From the NCBI GenBank assembly GCA_027577415.1, contig JANBQS010000566.1, forward strand, positions 1-15,302: a stretch of 15,302 nt of DNA, written 5' to 3'. Both the position numbers and the translations under genes were made by a program. Below the pieces are notes generated by a model, which worked only from the letters and a program-made list of their open reading frames with translations, was not told where the DNA came from and searched no databases. Below, piece by piece: positions 1 through 8,300 of this stretch. The first letter of the stretch is position 1; every line of letters starts with the position of its first letter. The DNA comes from Coemansia sp. RSA 922 (taxonomy: Eukaryota; Kickxellomycota; Kickxellomycetes; Kickxellales; Kickxellaceae).

Positions 1-276
1 GTGTGGGCTCAACATCTCCATCATGCCCAAGTACACACCATTACCACACCAACAACTCTCTTCACAGTTCAAGATCTATAGGTGTTCTTGTCGTTTATCT
101 ATTTCATACTTTTCTCTACGCCTTCCCAATATTAATTTTACTAGTATCATGGTAACATCCAAATTACACATGAGATCAGCCCATCTGATCATCCACATGT
201 AAAAAAATTAACCTTTTCTTCTTCCTCTTGACCCCCTTTCGTATATATTAATTTGTATTTAAATTTTTGAGAAATC
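1..276 (+). promoter_or_regulatory. 5' region of FYV7, no gene seen
   Basis: This AT-rich stretch has stops in all frames. It holds a pyrimidine-rich run around 212-240 (cttttcttcttcctcttg) and a TATA-like run (gtatatatta) at 241-250, some 30 bases before the FYV7 start. This fits a promoter and leader for the plus-strand gene. A short open frame runs off the left edge on each strand, but too little is visible to call a neighbour. Confidence 0.4.
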
Positions 277-816
277 ATGCCCTTTACGGATAAAAGCAGC
301 GAGCGCCGGCGCGCTCCACCTCAAAACATGGCTCTGGGTGCGCGGACACAGAGCAGCTACCGAGGCAAAGTCATTAAGCAGCGGATAGAGCGAAACCAAA
401 TATCAAAGATAAAGCGCAAGTTTTTCAAGTCAGTCAAGGCTGACGCCGACACCAATGCAGGTACAGAGTTGTCCAGCCGCCCGGAAGATTCTGATCAGGC
501 AGAGTCGTCGTCTGGAGCTGTCGCCAACACATCAAAGCCGCGCGGCGAAACCACCACAGGAAGCAAAGTATGGCGCAACCAGCGTGCCAATCCGTTCCAA
601 AAGCTTTTGAAGGAGCGCGACGCCGCTAGGCAGCGCAACGACGAAGAGCGGAAGCAGCGAGACTTGGCCATTAGCGAGGCTGAGGCAGGGCGCAACAAGT
701 ACTTGCAGCAGCGCAAGTCACAGCAGAAAAAGCATACAGCAAAAAACATTCGTGGTCAGCCGGCGCTGTCCAAGCAGATCGGTGGACTGTTGCAAAAGAT
801 TAAAAAAGACCAGTAG
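277..816 (+). CDS. FYV7: rRNA-processing protein Fyv7 (TAP26/CCDC59 family)
   Basis: This encodes a small, very basic nucleolar protein of 179 residues. In yeast Fyv7 is needed for 18S rRNA maturation in the small-subunit pathway; the vertebrate relative is CCDC59/TAP26. Seen here: a basic N-terminal block (residues 30-50, KVIKQRIERN then KIKRKFF), an acidic and serine-rich low-complexity middle (55-90), a charged helical segment rich in E, R, K and Q (105-152), and the family's C-terminal signature with GQP at 160-162 followed by LLQKIKK. The signature and length fit the family well. The ATG at 277 is the first in frame, behind AT-rich sequence. The gene converges on the LRR gene with only 90 bases between the stop codons. 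No intron is needed. The call rests on the C-terminal motif and composition, since the middle of this family is poorly conserved. Confidence 0.85.
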   Translation: MPFTDKSSERRRAPPQNMALGARTQSSYRGKVIKQRIERNQISKIKRKFFKSVKADADTNAGTELSSRPEDSDQAESSSGAVANTSKPRGETTTGSKVWRNQRANPFQKLLKERDAARQRNDEERKQRDLAISEAEAGRNKYLQQRKSQQKKHTAKNIRGQPALSKQIGGLLQKIKKDQ

Positions 817-884
817 GCAAACCACCACTTTACAGCTGGTCGTTCTATTCATTCTGTATTCTAGTTTTTAGCAAGGGCTAGTTA

Positions 885-890
885 AATAAA
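885..890 (+). terminator. AATAAA poly(A) signal of FYV7
   Basis: A perfect AATAAA lies 69 bases after the FYV7 stop and 17 bases before the end of the convergent LRR gene. It is the only canonical signal in this short convergent interval. The two 3' UTRs therefore probably overlap. Confidence 0.45.
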
Positions 891-906
891 ATAGTACATG
901 TTTTAC

Positions 907-2601
907 TCAGCAATGTGGTAGAGCGGGAAGAGCAGGGATGTATCCTTCGTAATATTGCCACACAGTGTCCGGTTCTTGCTCCAGAGTATTAGAACTGGAT
1001 GTTGATGCCGCAAAACTAGGCAGTCTGAGACCTAGAAATGACGAGCGGCGGCTAGCGTTACGACCAACCTCAGCTGGGCCTAATTCTGATTCGATACACT
1101 TGCTCTGGTGCTCGGAAGAGAAGCGCTTAAGCAAAGCAAACTTGCGGCGTTTATCCAGAGTGACTGGCCTGTTAGCTTGCGTCGAGAGCGAGAGCCTGCT
1201 CGCCAGCAGCGCCAGCGTCGATGTAGACGATGTTCGGTGTAGCGACTGACATGTTTGCGAGATCTTCAGTTGTGTTTTAACCAATGCGACACGCCTTGAT
1301 TCGCTGTAAGGTTGTGCGCTTTCAAGCCTTCGAGGGGCAAATAGAGAGGCAATGCGCTGCTTCTCGTTGCTCCAGTGGGCCTGACAAAAGTCGTACTCCA
1401 CGGGCCACACGCTGTCTTGTCGGTGGATGAGCCGCCAGCGCTTCACCCCCATGCCAGCCGGGTATAGCGCGTGACAGTGGTCGCAGATCACTATGTTGTC
1501 CAGTCGCTCTCTCAAGTGGTCGGGTAGGTCATAGGGATAGTCGGCGTTGGTGTTAGCCATCTTGCAAAGAATTGTGTCAGCCAAAGTAAGAATGTGCCGC
1601 CGAGAACCAGAGCTCACACGACTGGCTGAAGATGTGCTGTGTTGGCTAGAATCGGCGGCTACTACGCCATACTTGAATCGTGCATTCAAGACAAGTGGCG
1701 GCGACGGAACATGGTCAGTCAGTCCCTGACCAATTGGACAACCATATAGATCTAGATCAAGCGTAGGTGGTTTGTTCGTCGCAGCAATGCCACCTGGCAT
1801 GAACATGCGAGCCGGTAGCACTCTAATTCGGTTATTCGCCAGATTCAGATACCTCAAGGAGGCGAGGTTCCACAAGCAAGATGGCACCGATTCTAGCATA
1901 TTGTCTGCCAGCATCACTTCCCGCAGCAGCCGACAGTGTCGCATCGACGACGGCAGCTCCGTCAGCTTATTCTGCGTGGCATCGATTGTAAGCAAGTCCT
2001 GGCAGTAGGCAAGGGTGGCTGGTAGCGATTCGAGGCGGTTCTGCGAAACGTCGATGCGCTGCAAGCAGACCAAGTACCCTATTTCGTCAGGCAAGCTCGT
2101 CAGCGCATTTCGGGACAAGTTTAGGCTGGTGACGTTGGTCGCAAACAAGGCGATTTGGGGCAAAACACATACAAGATCTCGACCAGACAAGTCTACTGCC
2201 CCGCATCGGATATCTTGTATGGACAAGCGTGCCCCAGATTCCCCACACGCAATAAACGCCGTAGTGTTTTCGAGAAAGAGCGTCTCTTCCGATTCCGGTG
2301 TGTTTGCTTCCAAAGGCGCCTCGCTGGCTGAAACGGGCAAGAGTTCAAGAACAGATGATTCCACGTCGTCCGACACTTGTGCTTGGGGCGGTGCTTGCGT
2401 GGTCAGGGTGCATGAGCTGCTGGTCCCTGGCGGGGAAATGTCTGCGAGAAAATGGCTCTGGACCGAGCCATGCGCATGTGGCACTCTGGCTAGCGAAACG
2501 CCCACGATGACGCTATTGCTTCTGCTGCTGCTGCTGCTGCTGTCAGACACTGGCGTCAAGTGCTTGATAGGGCTGGTGCCCTTTGGTACGAATAGCCGCA
2601 T
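907..2601 (-). CDS. Leucine-rich-repeat protein with C-terminal Cys/His module
   Basis: The protein is 564 residues from the first in-frame ATG at 2601. The frame is open 16 codons further upstream but has no ATG there. Residues 1-125 are low complexity, with a six-serine tract at 21-26. Five consecutive 23-residue leucine-rich repeats (about 155-270) follow the LxxLxLxxNxLxxLPxxI pattern of the SHOC2/Ras-suppressor type. After a Ser-rich linker, a compact module has C373-D-H-C376, then KRWRLIHR, then FC406QAHW; this could bind a metal. The tail (420-564) is basic and Ser-rich. There is no signal peptide or membrane segment, so it is probably intracellular and a protein-interaction scaffold. 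The Cys-pair-after-LRR layout recalls LRRC58-like proteins, but I cannot assign a function. It is transcribed away from NSA2 in tandem and converges on FYV7. An upstream exon cannot be excluded. Confidence 0.8.
   Translation of the reverse strand: MRLFVPKGTSPIKHLTPVSDSSSSSSRSNSVIVGVSLARVPHAHGSVQSHFLADISPPGTSSSCTLTTQAPPQAQVSDDVESSVLELLPVSASEAPLEANTPESEETLFLENTTAFIACGESGARLSIQDIRCGAVDLSGRDLVCVLPQIALFATNVTSLNLSRNALTSLPDEIGYLVCLQRIDVSQNRLESLPATLAYCQDLLTIDATQNKLTELPSSMRHCRLLREVMLADNMLESVPSCLWNLASLRYLNLANNRIRVLPARMFMPGGIAATNKPPTLDLDLYGCPIGQGLTDHVPSPPLVLNARFKYGVVAADSSQHSTSSASRVSSGSRRHILTLADTILCKMANTNADYPYDLPDHLRERLDNIVICDHCHALYPAGMGVKRWRLIHRQDSVWPVEYDFCQAHWSNEKQRIASLFAPRRLESAQPYSESRRVALVKTQLKISQTCQSLHRTSSTSTLALLASRLSLSTQANRPVTLDKRRKFALLKRFSSEHQSKCIESELGPAEVGRNASRRSSFLGLRLPSFAASTSSSNTLEQEPDTVWQYYEGYIPALPALPHC
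2522..2542 (+). repeat. (CTG)7 trinucleotide repeat
   Basis: Seven perfect CTG units on the plus strand read as AGC serine codons in the minus-strand LRR gene and encode its N-terminal Ser tract. It lies in a disordered region and is likely length-variable. Confidence 0.9.
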
Positions 2602-2950
2602 CAGCGGTATGTGGTGTGTTCGTCTCGCGAAAGCCTTGAAAAATAACAAAAAGATAATAGTGACGAGTTTGGCAGAGAGAAGATGTCAGAGGAGAAAGTC
2701 CGCCACGATGCGCAGCTGATGTTTCTTATATGGCCGCAGGATCTCAAGGAACTGCCGTCTCTGTGCAAGCACAAGACCGGCATAATTGCCTGCATCTCAA
2801 AATAGGCTGTCCAGACACAATGGCTAAGCCATCGGAGCAGCAATATTCAGACGATCGAGCAACACATGTCTTGGGATAAAAGTGAGAGGCGCAAGCCCAG
2901 TGACCACCTCGGTTGTCAAGCATAACAACGTCTCATTTGGCTGCGCCAAG

Positions 2951-2962
2951 CGATAATTATCG
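2951..2962. repeat. Perfect 12-bp palindrome with back-to-back GATA cores
   Basis: CGATAATTATCG is identical to its reverse complement and places GATAA on both strands. It resembles a double GATA-factor site, although the base before GATA is C rather than A or T. It lies 350 bases upstream of the LRR start, in the NSA2-LRR interval. Confidence 0.5.
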
Positions 2963-2990
2963 TACACACTCGCACAATGAGGCCCTACCG

Positions 2991-3007
2991 GTCTCTCACT
3001 GAGAGAC
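2991..3007. repeat. 17-bp inverted repeat, 8-bp arms
   Basis: GTCTCTCA, one spacer base, then TGAGAGAC: perfect arms. The left arm's core recurs as TCTCACTG a few bases downstream, near 3017-3024. It could be a dimeric factor-binding site for the LRR promoter, or a hairpin in the NSA2 3' UTR. Confidence 0.5.
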
Positions 3008-3121
3008 GGCTTTCTTTCTCACTGTTCAAATTGCATTGCATGGTGCTCTGCATCTAAACACTACGCGAACACAAGCTGGATTGTAAGCTCTTTTGATGAA
3101 CAGTAAATTGACTACGAAACA

Positions 3122-3904
3122 TTAGACAAGAAGCAGTGCGTTGATGCAGCCGTCATTTTCTGGGTTGTTTGTGATCTGGGCGTACTTGCCCCACAGCACC
3201 TTTCCGCCGGTTGTCACCAAGCCAAGCTCGGCGACGTTGACCTCAATGATCGTACCCTTGGTGAGCACGCCCAGCTGAGTGTACATTGGGCTCTGCGGGT
3301 TCTTCTTTACGCCAATGATAGGCAGCTGGAACGTGGCCTTGAGCTCCGGGTGTGTGACATTGGCCTTTTTGTAGCGCAGGGCCATCGGGCGGATAAAGCG
3401 CTCGTACTTGGGCGGCTTGCGAGTAAAGCCATCGCCAACAAACGTGGGCTTTGTTACCATGCGCTTCCACGACTTGGTCTTTGACTTTCCCGTCTTGACA
3501 ACCCGGAACATTTCGTCTTCGGCAATACCGCGCACCTTGGGCAGCGGCACATTCCACTTGCCAGCCTTTTCCTTCCGCTTCTGCTTCAGCATGTTGCTCA
3601 GCACCTTTGCTCTCTGCTGGCCCTCGCGGTCGAGCAGGTATGCGGGCACAGCACCCTCGGGCACAGCGTCGTCGGTCTTTTGCTTGGCATTCTTCTCGTC
3701 GTGCATCTTTAGCGTCTTCTTCATCTGGATCTTCTCGTTGTGACGCTTCTTGTTGTAGAGCTTGGCCTTCAATCCATGCACCTTCTGGGCAAACGCCGCG
3801 TCCTTGTGCACCTTGCGCGCCTCCTTCTTGCGCTTGCGCTCGTCGTGGTCCAGGCGGCGACCATGCCGCCTAATCGACTCTTCAATATACTCGTTCTGCG
3901 GCAT
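3122..3904 (-). CDS. NSA2: Ribosome biogenesis protein Nsa2 (TINP1)
   Basis: Nsa2 is an essential nucleolar assembly factor that joins pre-60S particles and is needed for 27S/7S pre-rRNA processing in yeast. The 260-residue protein is almost the same length as yeast Nsa2. It opens with the invariant [17 protein letters not shown], followed by a long basic helical region (residues 10-70) that doubles as a nuclear/nucleolar targeting signal. Then come [12 protein letters not shown] (about 89-100), [20 protein letters not shown], the [11 protein letters not shown] block, and [19 protein letters not shown]. It closes with a ribosomal-protein-S8e-like C-terminal domain containing [27 protein letters not shown] and [11 protein letters not shown], ending CINALLLV. 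All hallmark blocks are present and uninterrupted. The ATG at 3904 gives the family N-terminus exactly. It is divergent from the CCDC174 gene across a 275-bp shared promoter. Confidence 0.97.
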   Translation of the reverse strand: MPQNEYIEESIRRHGRRLDHDERKRKKEARKVHKDAAFAQKVHGLKAKLYNKKRHNEKIQMKKTLKMHDEKNAKQKTDDAVPEGAVPAYLLDREGQQRAKVLSNMLKQKRKEKAGKWNVPLPKVRGIAEDEMFRVVKTGKSKTKSWKRMVTKPTFVGDGFTRKPPKYERFIRPMALRYKKANVTHPELKATFQLPIIGVKKNPQSPMYTQLGVLTKGTIIEVNVAELGLVTTGGKVLWGKYAQITNNPENDGCINALLLV

Positions 3905-4179
3905 TCAGGCTGTGTCTCGCAGAAAATAAAAAAAAGTTGGAGCAATAATACACACGTTCAAACAAAATGTTGGAAGCGAAAGAGAGGGCTTGTGAGGCCT
4001 CCCTTATGTCCTTAAACGCCAGCAAAGAAAAAAAAAGCTGCTAATTTTCTGCCACTAGATCCCTTGATTATTTATCACAAATCTTCCACGTGACCAATGC
4101 GTTGTATGTCTTTGCCCGAGTTCTTTCTTCTAGCTCCTTCCTTCCTTTCTAATACTCTTTTCGTATTCGTAGTACCATT
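3905..4179. promoter_or_regulatory. Divergent NSA2/CCDC174 promoter with E-box and CCAAT
   Basis: The 275 bases between two divergent starts contain CACGTG (4087-4092) followed after one base by CCAAT (4094-4098). Poly-A/T tracts lie close to the NSA2 start (ttttttttat on its coding strand), and a CT-rich run at 4126-4160 precedes the CCDC174 ATG. CACGTGA is a bHLH (Cbf1/USF-like) site and CCAAT is the HAP/NF-Y site; their use here is inferred from sequence only. Confidence 0.45.
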
Positions 4180-4992
4180 ATGTCCAAGAAGCCACTATCC
4201 GTCGGTGTTTCAGCAACGTTGAACTTGAAGGCTGAGCTTGAGCGCGCACGCCAGGAGTGTAAGGAGAGCACCAGTGGCGGCAGCAACGCGGCCAAGAGGC
4301 CAAAGTCATCATCACTTGCGCTTGACGTTGGAAGCCAGAACAAGGGCGTACATGACCGCGCTCAAAGGGACATGCAAGCCATGGATGCGGAGCGGCTGTC
4401 TAGCTCCTTCACCCATGCTCGAACGCGACAGATACTAGAAGAAAAAGCAAAGCTATATGAGCTCCTCAGCACTACGGGCGAAGATGCCAGTGGCCTAAGC
4501 GCGAGCCAACTCGATGATCCACGCATTGCCCAGATACTAGAAGAGGGCTCAGTCGACTTTGTTTCCAAACAGCTGGCACATCTACAGCGCAAGAATGATG
4601 CTCAGGAAGACGACACAACAACTGGTTCTGATCTGGTTGAGATTATAGACGAGTTTGGTCGTTCGCGAATGGTGCCTCGGAGCGAGGCGCGTAACTACCG
4701 TCGAGGCTCAGATACTACTGACGGCAGCGACATATCATCTAGTAGCGACTCTGGAGAAGGACTTGAATCCATTGCTCGTCAAAGTCGCGGTCTTGGCTAC
4801 TACAATTTATCACACGAGTCAGACAGGCGCCAGGATCAGCTCAAGGCATTGCAACTGATGCACACACATACTGTGCTGACTCGTGAAGAGGCCGCTGTCA
4901 GCGTTGCCGAAAGGCAAAAGCAGCACCTTGCCCAGCGACAAGCTCAACTTAAATCCTGCTACGAGCGCTTCACAAATACGACATGTAAATAG
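4180..4992 (+). CDS. CCDC174: CCDC174 family protein (DUF4078)
   Basis: The protein has 270 residues and is highly charged. Family hallmarks appear in order: an N-terminal LKAELERARQE helix (16-26), the RTRQILEEKAKLYELL helix (81-96), a VDFVSKQ segment (125-131), an acidic stretch leading to EIIDEFGRSR (154-163), a Ser/Asp linker, and RGLGYYNLSHESDRRQDQL (203-221) followed by a C-terminal Gln/Arg-rich coiled coil. The DEFGR and GxGYY...RQ..QL motifs are diagnostic of the family. In animals CCDC174 is nuclear and associates with the exon-junction-complex helicase EIF4A3; a similar RNA-processing role here is inferred only. It is shorter than the human protein. The start at 4180 is the first ATG after a CT-rich leader. 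Confidence 0.82.
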   Translation: MSKKPLSVGVSATLNLKAELERARQECKESTSGGSNAAKRPKSSSLALDVGSQNKGVHDRAQRDMQAMDAERLSSSFTHARTRQILEEKAKLYELLSTTGEDASGLSASQLDDPRIAQILEEGSVDFVSKQLAHLQRKNDAQEDDTTTGSDLVEIIDEFGRSRMVPRSEARNYRRGSDTTDGSDISSSSDSGEGLESIARQSRGLGYYNLSHESDRRQDQLKALQLMHTHTVLTREEAAVSVAERQKQHLAQRQAQLKSCYERFTNTTCK

Positions 4993-5327
4993 TTGACCCC
5001 ATAAAGTCCACGTGAGATCTACCCACGCCTATAGACCAGTTGTTTTGGCGGGCTTTTTTTATGCACTGTAATTTTTATTTTATTTCATATTCCTTCTCTA
5101 CATTCATCCTTTTCATTTTCTGACTTCCCTTGCTACACGACTAGCAACAAAGTAGCTTTGAAAAATAAAAGTGTCATTTTTTTCTAATTGGCACGCTCAA
5201 GACTGAATCAACAAAGGGTAACTGTCATAAATGCTGTCATGTCAAGCCTTTATGTCTATCGCTGCCCTCAAAGCACTGCTGACTTTGGAAGATAAGCTGT
5301 CACACACCTGCCTTTGAAACATGTAGC
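4993..5327 (+). promoter_or_regulatory. CCDC174 3' region and TAF4 5' region
   Basis: This 335-base interval has no conserved ORF. It has CACGTGA at 5009-5015 (the same E-box as in the NSA2/CCDC174 promoter), T-rich and CT-rich tracts at 5053-5130, AATAAA at 5164-5169, and several upstream ATGs or a candidate 5'-UTR intron close to the TAF4 start (listed separately). Confidence 0.4.
5218..5326 (+). promoter_or_regulatory. uORF cluster or alternative 5'-UTR intron before TAF4
   Basis: Three upstream starts are visible. ATG 5231 has 28 codons and ends at TGA 5315-5317. ATG 5239 has 18 codons and ends at TAA 5293-5295. ATG-TAG at 5321-5326 is a start-stop element ending one base before the TAF4 ATG. 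The same interval also looks like an intron: GTAACT at 5218, a CTGAC branch-like site at 5279-5283, and TAG at 5324-5326. Splicing would remove all the upstream ATGs. The sequence alone does not decide between the two. Confidence 0.45.
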
Positions 5328-8300
5328 ATGTCGAATGACAGGCCACCACTGAGCAACGCTGATGCTCCCAGCGTACCAGCCAGCACCGACTCGACATTGA
5401 TGTCGTTCTTGAACAGCATTAGCGGAGCTAGCATGGGCAACAATTCTGCCGCGCTGTCGTCGCATGATATGCTAGATCTGTCGTCTATTCTTCCAGTCAG
5501 TGGCTCACATTTGCAAAGCACAAGTAACGGTGGAGCGTCCAATATGATCACTCCACTCCCACTTGACGCAGACTTGGACCTGATTATGAGGTCTCTTGAC
5601 GATTCGGTCGACGTCTCCAAGGTGTCAAGCGAAGATATTGACAAACTCCTGGGCAGCATCAACGTTGACTTTTCGGCGAACGGAGGGCGGTCAGGAGCGT
5701 CTGCTAGCGCGTCTAACGTTGATCCTCTAGCATCTCTTGGCCTAGACTTGGGGTTGAACTTGAGTGGGCCCACATCGCTACCTCCGAACACGTTATCCAT
5801 AGCGACTAGCGAGCCAATGTTTACCATGAACCCATTGACTGGAGTATCCAACTCCGGACTAAGCGCGGCCGACTTTCCGCAGGCAGGGTTCCATGTGGCA
5901 TCTATGCCTGCGTCACCGGGACTATCGGGCATCAGCGACCATGCTCTGCAGCGCACTGGATCTTTATCGTCATCTTTTGGCAACACGCGTGAGGACTTTT
6001 CTGATAGTGGCAGCAGTCAGCAGTCCCGTTCTTTGCAAACACAATCGCAGTTTCAGCCTTCGTCTGCGAGACCACCTCTAGGGGCACCCAACATGCAGGC
6101 AGCACGACGCCCTCCGCCCAACAGCACACAGCAGCAGCAGCAGCAGCAAAGGGGTATGCCGAATCGGCCTCAGATGCCTGTACAGCACGGCGGAAAACCG
6201 GCACCTCCACGCCCGTCGCCAAATGCCGCGGCTACTGGAGGCCAGCGACCCCCGCGGCCTACAAACCCAGCACAGGCGGCTCGGCCGGCGATAAGAACGC
6301 GGCCGCCCTACAACGGATCTCCCGCGAGTCACAGCCAGCAGGGGTCGCCGTCACCAGCTGGAAGCCCGCACCCAGAGTCATCGCCGTTACAGAATAGGCA
6401 GGCAAGACCTGCCCCGCCGCAGTCAGGGCTACACAGCCAGGATATGCATGCGCAGAGCCAGCCGCGCAGACCACCACCAGCCGGAGCCATACCCGGCACC
6501 AACGCGCGGCCTCCGCAAAGACCACCAGTACGGCCCGGGCCTGGCGTAGGTGGTACCGACCCGTCAAAGTGGCTGGCATCTACAATGGGTGCTTTGCCAA
6601 CAGACCAGCAAGAGCGCCTAGCCGGTCTGTTTAGGGGACTACAGACAAAGACGATCGACTTCCAGAGCTTTGTTCGTGACGCTGAGGCTATCATGGGCCC
6701 AAAGTTCCAAGACTTGCTCGCAATAATGCGCAATCAAGGAGGGCGGCCGCCGATGCAACAGCAAAGGCCACCCGAGTTTGGCAGGCCTCATGCCGCCACA
6801 GGGGCGATGTTGAACAGCTCCCAGCCGACAATGATGCGACCGGGCCAACCCATGTCTACTCCAGCGACCCGCCCCGGGATGCAACAGCAGCAGCAGCACT
6901 CGTCGGCATCGGCGTCAATGGCAATGTCGTCGCAGACGCCCGAGGGCAGCAGGAACATGCCAATGATGCACCAGCTCTTGTCGCAGAACCACCAGACAGC
7001 TGGTAGCGATTCTTTGGGCAACATGGCAGGAATTGGCGATATTCTTCCCCTCGCTCTTTCGTCTGCATTGTACCAGAGTGGCTCTACATCCTCAGCTGGC
7101 GGCCAGGGAGCTACACTAGGCAACATGCATGGGTCAATTCCCGGACAAGCACTTGGAAATCCGTTCGATACGATTATTGCGCGGTGGCGCCAAATCATCC
7201 TCAATCCGAACATCCCAGGCGAGCAACTTGCAAAGCTGAGCATGCAGCTCAGTACCTATGGTGACCAGCTTGTGAACCCCCGCGGGGACCTAGCCAATAT
7301 ACCCGACGAGGCCAAGAGTCAGCAATTTGCGCAGATCTCAAGGCTACAGGCTCTTATTGCTCAGCGTCAGTTTGCACGCGGCCCAGCCTCATCGGTCGGC
7401 GCACCAGCTTCTCAGCCAGAGTCGCGACCGGAAAGCCCCATGTTCGACAGGAGACCCCAGGATCCCACGAAGAAACCCGCGCCTGCTAAACCAATAAAGG
7501 ATGCCGGCACGCCGGCAAAGGCAAAAAAGAGAGCAGCCGATTCGAGTAGATCTGGCTCGCCAGCGGCACGCGCGCCAATGAAGAAGCAGCGGACTGGCGA
7601 AGATGGCGGCTCAGACCTTGACGTCGAAATGCAACCAACTAGACCTGCCTATGGTGCCGGATCCTCGCGGCCGCTTGGCAGCATGCCTGCTCATACGGCT
7701 GGTGGTGCCATGCCACTGAATGGCAGCAGAGATATGCCCGGAGCATATTTGAACTCTGGCGATTCCCTGGCAGCCCCTATTGCGCGAAGGGGTATTAGCA
7801 GAACGAGCACTGCGGGGACCACTGGCGATGCCTCTGGCAGCGACGGAGAGACGAGTCGGCCATATGGAGGTCCTATGGGTCACGCAAGGTCGGATAGCAA
7901 GGGCAAGGGCTCGGAACTTGCTAGCAGAGAGCGCGAGAGGATTGCGCCAAAGGAGCTGCCTCGCAAATTCAAAGACCGCCGCGAAATGGAGCGTGCCGGC
8001 TCTAGCGCTGGACCTAACGCTGGCAACATATCCTCTATTCACGACGTCATTGGCTATACGGGCGTGGATCTTCGCGAAGAGTCGGAGATCATTCTTGGAA
8101 ACATGGTGCCCCAGGGCGCTTACCAAAGGACGTTTGCCAGTCGCGAGGCCGAGGGCCCGCTATTGTCGTCGCGCGTCGTCGATGGCGTAGAGATCTCCCA
8201 CGATCGTTCGCTAGCGACACACTTTGCCAACGCTCGGGTGATGGAGGCGCTTGTGGCAAAGATATGCAAGCGCGAGCACATAAAGGCTGTGTCAGCCGAT

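Larger units (their letters stand above)
2602..3121 (-). promoter_or_regulatory. LRR promoter and NSA2 3' region
   Basis: This interval separates the NSA2 stop from the LRR start, both on the minus strand. On the minus strand it has a pyrimidine-rich run about 80-100 bases upstream of the LRR ATG (around 2671-2700), like the tracts before other genes here. It also contains the two palindromes listed separately. A 40-codon plus-strand ORF starting at 2683 begins inside the complementary purine tract and is probably chance. No other gene is seen. Confidence 0.4.

Noticed and set aside
1..24. Possible start of a minus-strand gene leaving the left edge (ATG codons at 24, 21 and 15)
   Set aside because: Fewer than ten codons are visible, so there is not enough to support a call.
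2602..2649. 16-codon N-terminal extension of the LRR protein
   Set aside because: It would start at TTG. The first in-frame ATG is at 2601.
2683..2805. 40-codon plus-strand ORF (MSEEKVRHDAQLMFL...) whose frame stays open for about 39 more codons after a single TAG
   Set aside because: It begins inside the purine complement of the LRR gene's pyrimidine-rich leader, matches no family I know, and is short. It may be chance; a transcript on this strand would reopen it.
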